This document shows positions 17,797 to 24,888 of a stretch of 64,000 nucleotides of DNA, piece after piece (within the stretch, counting starts at the first letter, position 1; every line of letters begins with the position of its first letter). The notes under the pieces were generated by a model. It did not search any database. It was not told the DNA's origin and saw nothing but the letters and a program-made list of their open reading frames with translations. Both the position numbers and the translations under genes were made by a program. Source of the stretch: Lentzea aerocolonigenes (GTDB lineage Bacteria; Actinomycetota; Actinomycetes; Mycobacteriales; Pseudonocardiaceae); NCBI RefSeq assembly GCF_000955955.1, contig NZ_JYJG01000055.1, positions 29,983-93,982 of the forward strand, written 5' to 3'.

Positions 17797-18848
17797 TGAA
17801 CCTCCTCGACGACATCGAGCGGCTCGTGACCTGCGAGTCGCCCTCCACTGATCTCGCGGCGGTCGCTCGCAGCGCGGACGTCACCGCTTCGGTGGGCGCC
17901 GCGCTGCTCGGCTCGCAGCCGGAACGGATCGGCACGCATCTGCGGTGGCGCTTGGGTTCCGGCCCGCGTCGCGTGCTGCTGCTCGGCCATCACGACACGG
18001 TGTGGCCGATCGGAACGTTGGCACGGATTCCGTTCTCGGTGCAGGACGGCGTGCTGCGCGGACCCGGTTGCTTCGACATGAAGGCCGGCCTGGCGATGAT
18101 CTTCCACGCCGTGGCCGCGCTGGATTCTCCGGACGGGGTAACGGTTCTCGTGACCAGCGACGAGGAGATCGGCTCGCCGTCGTCGCGCGGGTTGATCGAG
18201 GCGGAAGCTGTGGAGCACCAGGCCGTACTCGTCACCGAGGGTTCGGCGGACGGTGGCGCTTTGAAGACCGAACGCAAAGGCACCTCCATGTACGAGGTGA
18301 CATTGCACGGTCGCGCCGCTCACGCCGGTCTCGAACCCGAACGCGGCGTGAACGCGACTGTTGAGGCGGCGCACCAGATTCTGGCGGTGTCGGGGCTGGC
18401 TGATCCAGGTGCCGGCACCACCGTCGTGCCGACTGTGCTTTCGGCTGGCACCACGACGAACACCGTTCCCGCGCAAGGGAAGTTCATGGTCGACGTGCGC
18501 GTGCGAAATCTCGCCGAGCAGCTGCGGGTGGACGAGGCCATGCGGGCTTTGGAGCCGGTGCTCGACGGGGCGAAGGTCGAGGTGACCGGCGGACCCAACC
18601 GTGCGCCGCTGGAGCTCTCGATGTCCTCGGGGTTGTTCTCCCTGGCCACACGTCTGCTTCCGGGGATCACGCAGGCCTCCGTCGGTGGCGCGTCGGACGG
18701 CAACTTCACCGCTGGAGTCGGGATTGCGACGCTCGACGGGCTCGGCGCCGTCGGTGGTGGCGCGCACGCCGACAGCGAGCACGTGCTGGTGTCCGAGCTG
18801 GTGCCGCGCACCGAACTGCTCGCGGCGCTGGTGAAGGAGCTGACATGA
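17796..18848 (+). CDS. M20 metallohydrolase (N-acyl amino acid deacylase / carboxypeptidase type)
   Basis: 350 residues. The zinc ligands of the M20 family are visible: LLGHHDTVWP (His), GCFDMKAG (bridging Asp), SDEEIGSPSSRG (catalytic and metal Glu), LVTEGSADGG and the late His in GAHADSEHV. A lid domain lies between about residues 165 and 280. Relatives include glutamate carboxypeptidase CPG2 and the N-succinyl-amino acid desuccinylases found beside N-succinylamino acid racemases. Here it sits directly before a GNAT gene and such a racemase, so release of the L-amino acid from its N-acyl form is the favoured role. It overlaps both neighbours by one and four bases. Confidence 0.9.
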   Translation: MNLLDDIERLVTCESPSTDLAAVARSADVTASVGAALLGSQPERIGTHLRWRLGSGPRRVLLLGHHDTVWPIGTLARIPFSVQDGVLRGPGCFDMKAGLAMIFHAVAALDSPDGVTVLVTSDEEIGSPSSRGLIEAEAVEHQAVLVTEGSADGGALKTERKGTSMYEVTLHGRAAHAGLEPERGVNATVEAAHQILAVSGLADPGAGTTVVPTVLSAGTTTNTVPAQGKFMVDVRVRNLAEQLRVDEAMRALEPVLDGAKVEVTGGPNRAPLELSMSSGLFSLATRLLPGITQASVGGASDGNFTAGVGIATLDGLGAVGGGAHADSEHVLVSELVPRTELLAALVKELT

Positions 18849-19594
18849 CCGTCAGACAGCTCACCGAGCACAAAGAACTTCTTGCCGCGCAACGGTTGTA
18901 CGAGTCGATCTGGCGGTCGTCCGCTCCCCCGGTCACGGCGGAGCTGATGCGGGCGCTGATCAAGTCCGGGAACTACGTGTCCGGCGCGTTCGACGGCGAG
19001 GACCTCATCGGTGCGTGCGCGGGCTTCTGCTCTCCACCCGCGGAAAGCACCCTGCACAGCCACATCGCCGGAGTAGCGCCCGGCATGCGCGGCCGCAACG
19101 TCGGCCACGCGTTGAAGCTGGACCAGCGGGGGTGGGCACTGGCCCGCGGGATCAAGACGATCACCTGGACGTTCGACCCGCTGATCCGCCGCAACGCGCA
19201 CTTCAACCTGGCCAAGCTCGGCGCGGACGCCACCGAGTACCTGACCGACCTGTACGGCCACATGTCCGACGACATCAACGGCGGTGGTGACACCGACAGG
19301 CTCCTCGTCACGTGGGACCTGATCGCCGCTGAGCCTCGTCCGGCCACGGCCGCAGGTGTGGTCGCGCTGGGGATCTCTCCGGACGGCACGCCGGTGGTGG
19401 GCACTTCGGGTGGTCAGACCGTGCTGGTCGCGGTACCAGCGGACATCGAAACGCTTCGAGCCACGAACCCGGCCGCGGCGAACGAATGGCGGCACGCCGT
19501 GCGGGACGTGCTCGGCGGCCTGCTCGCCTCCGGTGCCCGCGTGACCGGGTTCGACAAGTCGGGTTGGTACGTAGTGGAGAGGAACGAGTCGTGA
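18845..19594 (+). CDS. GNAT acyltransferase, probable D-amino acid N-succinyltransferase
   Basis: 249 residues. The GNAT core covers about residues 1-150, with SHIAGVAPGMRGRNVGHALKL as the acyl-CoA pyrophosphate loop (R/Q-x-x-G-x-G/A variant, here RGRNVGHAL), followed by the WTFDPLIRRNAHFNLAKLGA block typical of the COG3375 branch. In Geobacillus, a GNAT of this type beside N-succinylamino acid racemase is known to succinylate D-amino acids. The same neighbour pair here, with overlapping genes, is the basis for the specific call. The acyl donor cannot be read from sequence. The start is the ATG in the ATGA overlap. Confidence 0.82.
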   Translation: MTVRQLTEHKELLAAQRLYESIWRSSAPPVTAELMRALIKSGNYVSGAFDGEDLIGACAGFCSPPAESTLHSHIAGVAPGMRGRNVGHALKLDQRGWALARGIKTITWTFDPLIRRNAHFNLAKLGADATEYLTDLYGHMSDDINGGGDTDRLLVTWDLIAAEPRPATAAGVVALGISPDGTPVVGTSGGQTVLVAVPADIETLRATNPAAANEWRHAVRDVLGGLLASGARVTGFDKSGWYVVERNES

Positions 19595-20700
19595 AGCTGT
19601 CCGGAGTCGAGCTCCGCTGGGTCGAGATGCCGTTGAAGTCGCCGTTCCGGACCTCGTTCGGCACCCAGACCACGCGCTCGTTGCTGCTGCTGCGCGCCGT
19701 CACCTCCGACGGCGAGGGCTGGGGCGAGTGCGTCGCGATGGCCGACCCGGTGTACTCGTCGGAGTACCTCGAAGGCTGCGCGGACGTGCTGCGCCGCTTC
19801 CTGGTCCCGGCTCTCACCGGGCCGATCGACGGGGTGTCGGTCGCGGGGCGCGTGGCCAGGTTCCGCGGGCACCGGATGGCCAAGGGCGCGTTGGAGATGG
19901 CAGTGCTCGACGCCGAACTGCGCGCGCGAGGTGTGTCATTCGGCCGTGAGCTGGGTGCGACCCGCGATCGGGTGCCGTGCGGCGTATCGGTCGGGATCAT
20001 GAACTCGATCCCCGAGCTGCTCGACGCGGTCACCGGCTACGTCGAGGAGGGTTACGTCCGGATCAAGCTGAAGATCGAGCCCGGCTGGGACGTCGAAGCG
20101 GTTCAATCAGTGCGCGAACGGTTCCCTGACGTCCTGCTCCAGGTGGACGCCAACACCGCCTACACCCTGGCCGACGCCCGGCACCTCGCGCGGCTCGACC
20201 CGTTCGACCTGCTGCTGATCGAACAGCCCCTGGACGAGGAGGACGTCCTGGCCCACGCCTCGCTGGCCCAGGTGGTGAAGACGCCGATCTGCCTGGACGA
20301 GTCGATCACCTCGGCCCGCTCGGCCGCCGACGCGATCAAGCTCGGCGCGTGCCAGATCGTCAACATCAAGCCTGGCCGCGTCGGTGGCTACCTGGAAGCA
20401 CGCCGGATCCACGACGTATGCGCGGCCCACGGCATCGCGGTGTGGTGCGGCGGCATGCTCGAAACGGGCATCGGCCGCGCGGCGAACGTGGCCCTGGCCG
20501 CATTGCCCGGCTGCACCCTGCCCGGCGACACCTCGGCGTCGGACCGCTACTACGCCATGGACATCACCGAGCCGTTCGTGCTGGACGACGGCCACCTGAC
20601 CGTGCCGACCGGGCCGGGACTGGGTGTGACGCCGCTGCCGGACGCGCTGGAATCGGTGACCGTGAAGACGGAGTGGATCCCGGTGACGACGGTCCTCTGA
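19591..20700 (+). CDS. N-succinylamino acid racemase / o-succinylbenzoate synthase-type enolase
   Basis: 369 residues of the enolase superfamily, muconate-lactonizing-enzyme group. The active-site set is complete: Lys159-x-Lys161 in RIKLKIEPG, metal ligands Asp186 (LQVDAN), Glu211 (LIEQPLDEED) and Asp236 (CLDESIT), and Lys260 in NIKPGRVGG. These positions sit within three residues of those described for the Amycolatopsis N-acylamino acid racemase. That family is bifunctional with menaquinone o-succinylbenzoate synthase, but no men genes are nearby, while GNAT and M20 genes are directly upstream; this favours racemisation of N-acyl amino acids. The GTG start lies in the GNAT stop. It is the last operon gene, six bases before a hairpin. 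Confidence 0.93.
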   Translation: MKLSGVELRWVEMPLKSPFRTSFGTQTTRSLLLLRAVTSDGEGWGECVAMADPVYSSEYLEGCADVLRRFLVPALTGPIDGVSVAGRVARFRGHRMAKGALEMAVLDAELRARGVSFGRELGATRDRVPCGVSVGIMNSIPELLDAVTGYVEEGYVRIKLKIEPGWDVEAVQSVRERFPDVLLQVDANTAYTLADARHLARLDPFDLLLIEQPLDEEDVLAHASLAQVVKTPICLDESITSARSAADAIKLGACQIVNIKPGRVGGYLEARRIHDVCAAHGIAVWCGGMLETGIGRAANVALAALPGCTLPGDTSASDRYYAMDITEPFVLDDGHLTVPTGPGLGVTPLPDALESVTVKTEWIPVTTVL

Positions 20701-20705
20701 CGGCA

Positions 20706-20738
20706 GGGGTCCAGCGTCCTCACCCGCCGCTGGACCCC
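20706..20738 (+). terminator. hairpin terminator of the 11-gene operon
   Basis: A perfect 11-bp inverted repeat, GGGGTCCAGCG (20706-20716) with CGCTGGACCCC (20728-20738) and an 11-base loop, beginning six bases after the racemase stop. There is no clear T-tract, which is common for actinobacterial terminators. Confidence 0.75.
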
Positions 20739-20739
20739 A

Positions 20740-21119
20740 CCTTCGACAGCCTCGGCCCGCGTCTGCTCAACCGCCGACAACGGCCCCGGCCCACCTCCCC
20801 AGGAACGCAGCGACGTCGGCACCAGCCCACACCCGCCGCAACGCCGCCCCGGCCCACACCCTCAACCCCCGCCGCCACAGCCCCGGCCCACACCCGCCAC
20901 ATCCCGGTGACGAGAATCCAGCCCACGCGCCTTCAACGCCCGCCCCGCTCCGCAGCCACCCGACGACAACCAGCCCGGCCCCACACCCGCCACAGCCCCG
21001 TGACCCCATCCGGCCCAGACCCCAGGGCCACAGCTCCAGCCCCGGCCCACACCCGCCACAGCCCCGTGACCCCAATCCGGCCCATACCCCCGCGGCCACA
21101 GCCCCGGCTCCGGCCACTG
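20740..21119. repeat. noncoding C-rich region with irregular imperfect repeats
   Basis: About 450 bases separate the operon from the PucR gene. Most is C-rich sequence built from a degenerate unit like CCCCGGCCCACACCCGCCAC followed by AGCCCCGTGACCCCA. Clear copies start near 20881, 20971 and 21037, with partial ones near 20829 and 21099; spacing is irregular (about 90 then 66 bases). On the minus strand it is rich in GGGG/GGG runs and could form G-quadruplexes. A minus-strand open frame (20767-21117) gives only Gly/Ala/Trp-rich repeats and looks non-coding. No gene is supported here. Confidence 0.6.
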
Positions 21120-21141
21120 GATTCCTCTGTAGACGGTTGGC

Positions 21142-21156
21142 ATGGTGTCCACATGA
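21142..21156 (+). other. possible leaderless four-codon mini-ORF coupled to the PucR gene
   Basis: ATG at 21142 reads Met-Val-Ser-Thr-stop, and its TGA overlaps the ATG at 21153 (ATGA). A TAGACG box at 21130-21135 stands six bases before 21142, the same geometry as other leaderless starts in the window, though it lacks the final T. The PucR start itself has no ribosome binding site, so coupling by this mini-ORF is a plausible way to translate it. Confidence 0.3.
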
Positions 21157-22814
21157 GTCCTAGAACAGGCCTCGCCCGCGTCCTCGACGATCTCGGCACC
21201 ACCCTGATCGACCTGGTCCGCGGCGACCCGGCCCGCGCCGTCGACATCGGCGGCGTGGTCATCCACGATCCGCACGACGACCAGGTGCTGCCGCAATCAG
21301 CCCTCGTGCTGGGCGTCGGCGTGCAAGACCCATCAGAAATCCTCGACCTCCTGGGCAAACTCGGCGCGGCCGCACTCGTCGTCCGCGGCCCCGTCGACGT
21401 GACCGAGCAGGTCGCCGAAGCCGTCGACAGATCGGGCGTGGCGTTGCTCGGGCTGGCACCGGGCGCGTCGTGGACCCAGCTCGCCGCCATGCTCCGCTCG
21501 CTGCTGGCCGAGGGTGAGGTGGACCCGTCCGAGACGCTCGGCGGTGTGCCGGCCGGGGACCTGTTCGCGCTGGCCAACGCCGTCGCGTCGTTGATCGGTG
21601 CGCCGGTGACGATCGAGGACCGGAGCTCGCGCGTGCTCGCGTTCTCGGGGCGCCAGGACGAGGCCGACTCGTCGCGGGTGGAGACGATCCTCGGGCGGCA
21701 GGTGCCCGCGCACTACTCGCAGCTGCTGGAGTCGCGCGGCGTGTTCCAGCAGCTCTACCGCAGCGACCAGCCCGTCTACATCGAGGGCCTGCCTGCGCAC
21801 GACGGCTCGGTGTGCCTGCCGCGGGTCGCGGTGGCGGTGCGGGCGGGTGACGAGTTCCTCGGCTCGATCTGGGCCGCGGTGCGCGAGCCGTTGCCCGCTG
21901 ACCGGTCGCAGGCATTCTGCGACGCGGCCAAGCTGGTGGCGTTGCACATGATGCGCCAACGAGCGGGCGCCGATGTCGAACGCCGGTTGCGCGCGGATCT
22001 GGTCAGCACCGCCGTGGAAGGCGGGGCGGGCGCGGCGGAAGCGGTGAGACGGCTCGGGCTCTCGGACCAGTCCTGCGTGGTGCTCGCCCTGGCCTTGGCC
22101 CACTCGCACGGTGACGACCCCGCGAGCCACGCCCGGCTGCTGGCCGAACGGCAGCAGATCGCCGACGCGCTAGCGATGCACCTGACCGCAGTGCATCCAC
22201 GCGCCGCGGCGGCGTTGATCGGTGACGTGGCCTACGCGATTCTCCCCGCGGAGTCGGAAGATCGCGCGCTGCGGATCGCCACGGACTTCCACAACCGCAT
22301 CGGCAACCACGTGCTCGTGGGCGTCGGCCAGGTCGCGGATGGCCTGGAGCTGTCCCGTTCCCGCGCCGGAGCCGACCTCGTCCTGCGCGTGCTGCGCGCA
22401 GGGAGGGCGTCCTTCCCGATCGCACGAGTGTCCGATGTGCACGGTGAAGGACTGCTGCTGGAACTGTCCGACCTCATCGCCGAACGCGGCGACACGCTGA
22501 CCGGGCCGGTCGCACGGCTGATCGGCTACGACCGCACGCACAGCAGCAACCTGGTCGAGACGCTGGCAGCCTGGTTGGACGCGTTCGGCGACGTGGCTGC
22601 TGCATCGGCCGCGGTTTTCGTGCACCCCAACACGTTCCGGTACCGCCTCAGAAGACTGTCCGAGGTCGGCGAGATCGACCTCAGCGATCCGAACGCACGG
22701 TTCGCGGCGATGCTGCAACTGCGGCTGTGGCGGCCAGGTGCCGCTGAGCCAGCGCCACGAACGCCGCCGTCGACGGATGCGCCGGCGCCGAGGGCCACGC
22801 CAGGTGCACGGTGA
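21153..22814 (+). CDS. PucR/CdaR-type transcriptional regulator
   Basis: 553 residues. An N-terminal PucR sensor-like domain (about 1-160, LPQSALVLGVGVQ) precedes a GGDEF-like middle region and the C-terminal helix-turn-helix HTH_30 (AASAAVFVHPNTFRYRLRRLSEV, about residues 485-510). After the family's usual end (MLQLRLW, near 22731) there is a Pro/Ala-rich tail of about 27 residues overlapping the end of the convergent LysR gene by 134 bp. PucR-type proteins are usually activators of catabolic operons (purine, proline, sugar diacid), so this is the best local candidate to control the operon just upstream. The ligand is unknown. The ATG at 21153 is chosen from domain content; no ribosome binding site is seen. 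Confidence 0.88.
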   Translation: MSPRTGLARVLDDLGTTLIDLVRGDPARAVDIGGVVIHDPHDDQVLPQSALVLGVGVQDPSEILDLLGKLGAAALVVRGPVDVTEQVAEAVDRSGVALLGLAPGASWTQLAAMLRSLLAEGEVDPSETLGGVPAGDLFALANAVASLIGAPVTIEDRSSRVLAFSGRQDEADSSRVETILGRQVPAHYSQLLESRGVFQQLYRSDQPVYIEGLPAHDGSVCLPRVAVAVRAGDEFLGSIWAAVREPLPADRSQAFCDAAKLVALHMMRQRAGADVERRLRADLVSTAVEGGAGAAEAVRRLGLSDQSCVVLALALAHSHGDDPASHARLLAERQQIADALAMHLTAVHPRAAAALIGDVAYAILPAESEDRALRIATDFHNRIGNHVLVGVGQVADGLELSRSRAGADLVLRVLRAGRASFPIARVSDVHGEGLLLELSDLIAERGDTLTGPVARLIGYDRTHSSNLVETLAAWLDAFGDVAAASAAVFVHPNTFRYRLRRLSEVGEIDLSDPNARFAAMLQLRLWRPGAAEPAPRTPPSTDAPAPRATPGAR

Positions 22815-23574
22815 TCGGCTCGGCGTCGGTCAGCGGCAGGTAGACGACCTCGGGATGCGGGTTGTGGTGACCGGTCCCGGCGGCCGTGACCCCGACGGTC
22901 GCTCCGGTCGCGATCGACGTCAGCCACTCGACCACGCCGGGCACGTCCAGCGTCCGCGGCCGAGCGCCGACCGGCCAGAGATCAGCGGTGGTCGTGCCTG
23001 CCGTCTCACACACGGACACGACCTCCGACGCCAGATCACCCAGCGTCAAAGCATCTCGCGAAGCCAATGGGTGATCCACCGCGACCGCCGCGAGACGTGG
23101 TTCCTCGATCAACGCCACGTGGTCGACGCCGGGCTGCGACGGCTGAGTGCGCAGCACCGCGACATCGGCCTCGCCCCGCCGCAACGCCGCCTCGGGGTCG
23201 TCCGACCGACGGATGCGCACGAGCACATCGGGATGCGCAGCCCGCCACTCCCGCAGGAACGGAATGGTGAAACGACCCAAAGCCGCCCACGCGAAGGTCA
23301 ACCGCAGCGGCTGTGGCTGCACCGCCTCGGCCAGCGCGGTGTCGAGCGATGCCAAGATCCGGTGGCTGTGCTCCCACAGCCGCTGGCCCGTGTCGGTCAA
23401 CGCCACGTGCCGGGTCGTGCGGTCGACGAGCCGCACGCCCAGACGCCGTTCCAACTGCTCCAAAGTGCGCGAGAGAGCTGGCTGCGTGACGTGCAACGAC
23501 TGCGCGGCCGCGGTGATCGATCGGTGGTCGCCGATCGCGGCCAACGCACGCAGATGCCGTAGCTCGACATTCAT
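22681..23574 (-). CDS. LysR-family transcriptional regulator
   Basis: 297 residues from the ATG at 23574 (a GTG at 23580 is also in frame). The N-terminal helix-turn-helix LRHLRALAAIGDHRSITAAAQSLHVTQPALSRTLEQLE is canonical, followed by a periplasmic-binding-like effector domain (LRLTFAWAALGRFTIPFLREW onward). A TATGAT box eight bases before the ATG suggests a very short leader. It is divergent from the SDR gene at 23644, its likely target. Its last residues run antisense to the PucR tail. Confidence 0.9.
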   Translation of the reverse strand: MNVELRHLRALAAIGDHRSITAAAQSLHVTQPALSRTLEQLERRLGVRLVDRTTRHVALTDTGQRLWEHSHRILASLDTALAEAVQPQPLRLTFAWAALGRFTIPFLREWRAAHPDVLVRIRRSDDPEAALRRGEADVAVLRTQPSQPGVDHVALIEEPRLAAVAVDHPLASRDALTLGDLASEVVSVCETAGTTTADLWPVGARPRTLDVPGVVEWLTSIATGATVGVTAAGTGHHNPHPEVVYLPLTDAEPITVHLAWPSAPAHPSTAAFVALAQRHLAATAAVAASPRTVRSDR

Positions 23575-23643
23575 AACCACGGATCATAAGTGCTGCACGA
23601 ACGGCATTTCACACACCGCACAAGCGGGCCTAGCGTCAAAGCC

Positions 23644-24244
23644 ATGAGGATTCTGCTCGTAGGAGCCACCGGCACGCTGGGCACCGCGGTGCACCGCGGT
23701 GCACCAGGAGCTCGCCGCACGCAAGCACGACGTCGTCACCGTCTCCCGCACCGGCGGCGACCTGCAGTACGACATCACCGACCCGGCCCAAGTAGCCGAG
23801 ATGTTCCAGACCGTCGGCCAGGTAGACGCGGTCGCGAGCGCTGCCGGCCACGTCCCCTACAAGCCGGTCGCAGAGCTGACCGCGGACGACTACCAGGCCG
23901 CGTTCACCGGCAAGGTGCTGTCACAGGTCATGCTCGTGAAGGAAGGCCTCACCCACGTGACCGGGTCCTTCACGCTCATCACGGGCGTACTCGCACGCGA
24001 ACCCATCGTCACCGGTGCTGCTGCCTCACTGGCCAACGGCGCAGTGGAAGCCTTCGTCAAAGCCGCCGCCATCGAGATCGCCCCGCAGCGGATCAACGCC
24101 ATCAGCCCAACGGTGTTCACCGAGTCGCTCGACGTCTACGGCGACTTCTTCCCCGGCATGAAGCCGGTCCCGCTCGCCGACGTCGTCCAGGCGTACGTCC
24201 GATCGATCGAGGGACGCCAGACCGGCCAGATCTACGTGCCCTGA
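23644..24244 (+). pseudogene. short-chain dehydrogenase, frameshifted by a 10-bp duplication
   Basis: The gene begins MRILLVGATGTLGTAVH, the nucleotide-binding start of the small SDR family, but a tandem copy of GCACCGCGGT shifts the frame after Val16. Removing one copy restores 196 residues continuing HQELAARKHDVVTVSRTGGD to the end TGQIYVP. In the sequence as given, the downstream frame could only be read from a GTG at 23699, without the complete Rossmann motif. The usual YxxxK is replaced by a GAVEAFVKAAAIE segment, as in the unusual 200-residue SDR branch. TAGCGT lies seven bases before the ATG. It is divergent from LysR and overlaps the convergent TetR gene by 13 bp. A sequencing or assembly error is the main alternative to true inactivation. 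Confidence 0.8.
23681..23700 (+). repeat. perfect 10-bp tandem duplication inside the SDR gene
   Basis: GCACCGCGGT occurs twice in a row (23681-23690 and 23691-23700), followed by GCACCAGG. The second copy adds one base modulo three and causes the SDR frameshift. Confidence 0.9.
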
Positions 24245-24813
24245 ACCCGAACCCGGCCCAGCAGCCGATCGACCAGCACGGGCAACTGCTGCTCCCCCGC
24301 ACCTTCGAGCCACAACGCGATCCCGGTGCGCACAGTCGCGAGGAACGTCGCAGCCATCAACCGGGCCACTTCCTCGTCCGGTTCACGCACCACGAGCACG
24401 GCGGTCAGGTCACGTTCAAGCGCGACCTGGTCGCCTGCTTGGCGTGCGAGCAGTGACGGATGCCGGCGCAGCAGCCGCAGCTGGGCCATCCACTCGACGT
24501 CCGGGACGGGCCAGGTGCGGTACAGCTCCGCCGTCGCCGCGCGCAGAGCCGTCCACGCCTCCTCACCAGCGGGCCGTGTCGAGACCAGCGCGACCAACTC
24601 CTGGATGCGCGAGCGATCAGCGTCGAGAACCGCGTCCTCCTTGCCCGCGAAGTAGTTGGAGAACGTGCGGCGGGACACCCCTGCCTCGTCCGCGATGTCC
24701 TCGACCGTCACCCCGTCCAGGCCGTGCTCCATCGCCAGCCGCAACGCCGCCCCTGCCAGCGACCGCCTGGTCACCGCCTTCTTGTGCGCGCGGAGCGTGG
24801 TGAGGGTCTCCAT
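24232..24813 (-). CDS. TetR-family repressor
   Basis: 193 residues starting at the ATG at 24813. The N-terminal TetR helix-turn-helix is clear: AALRLAMEHGLDGVTVEDIA followed by DEAGVSRRTFSNYFAGKEDAV, then a helical ligand domain with ARLMAATFLATVRTGIALWL. TACGCT stands seven bases before the ATG, suggesting a leaderless or nearly leaderless mRNA. It is divergent from the MFS exporter, and two palindromes lie between them, the standard autoregulated drug-efflux layout. The inducer is unknown. Confidence 0.92.
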   Translation of the reverse strand: METLTTLRAHKKAVTRRSLAGAALRLAMEHGLDGVTVEDIADEAGVSRRTFSNYFAGKEDAVLDADRSRIQELVALVSTRPAGEEAWTALRAATAELYRTWPVPDVEWMAQLRLLRRHPSLLARQAGDQVALERDLTAVLVVREPDEEVARLMAATFLATVRTGIALWLEGAGEQQLPVLVDRLLGRVRVQGT

Positions 24814-24837
24814 GCGCCCCAGCGTAGACGGTGTACG

Positions 24838-24869
24838 TTGCTCATTGAGCAAATTTGCACGTCGTGCAA
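24838..24869. promoter_or_regulatory. two 15-bp palindromic operators, TetR/MFS intergenic
   Basis: TTGCTCATTGAGCAA (24838-24852) and TTGCACGTCGTGCAA (24855-24869) are both perfect inverted repeats with 7-bp arms around one base, sharing the outer TTGC...GCAA. Their centres are 17 bp apart. They fill the gap between the divergent TetR and MFS genes and are the evident TetR binding sites. Confidence 0.85.
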
Positions 24870-24888
24870 GAATTAGAGGGTGGCGGAT

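Noticed and set aside
20767..21117. Minus-strand Gly/Trp-rich frame in the repeat block
   Set aside because: It only reflects the C-rich repeats; no start with a ribosome site and no domain.
20740..21119. Possible CRISPR array
   Set aside because: Repeat units are degenerate and irregularly spaced, without unique spacers, and no cas genes are present.
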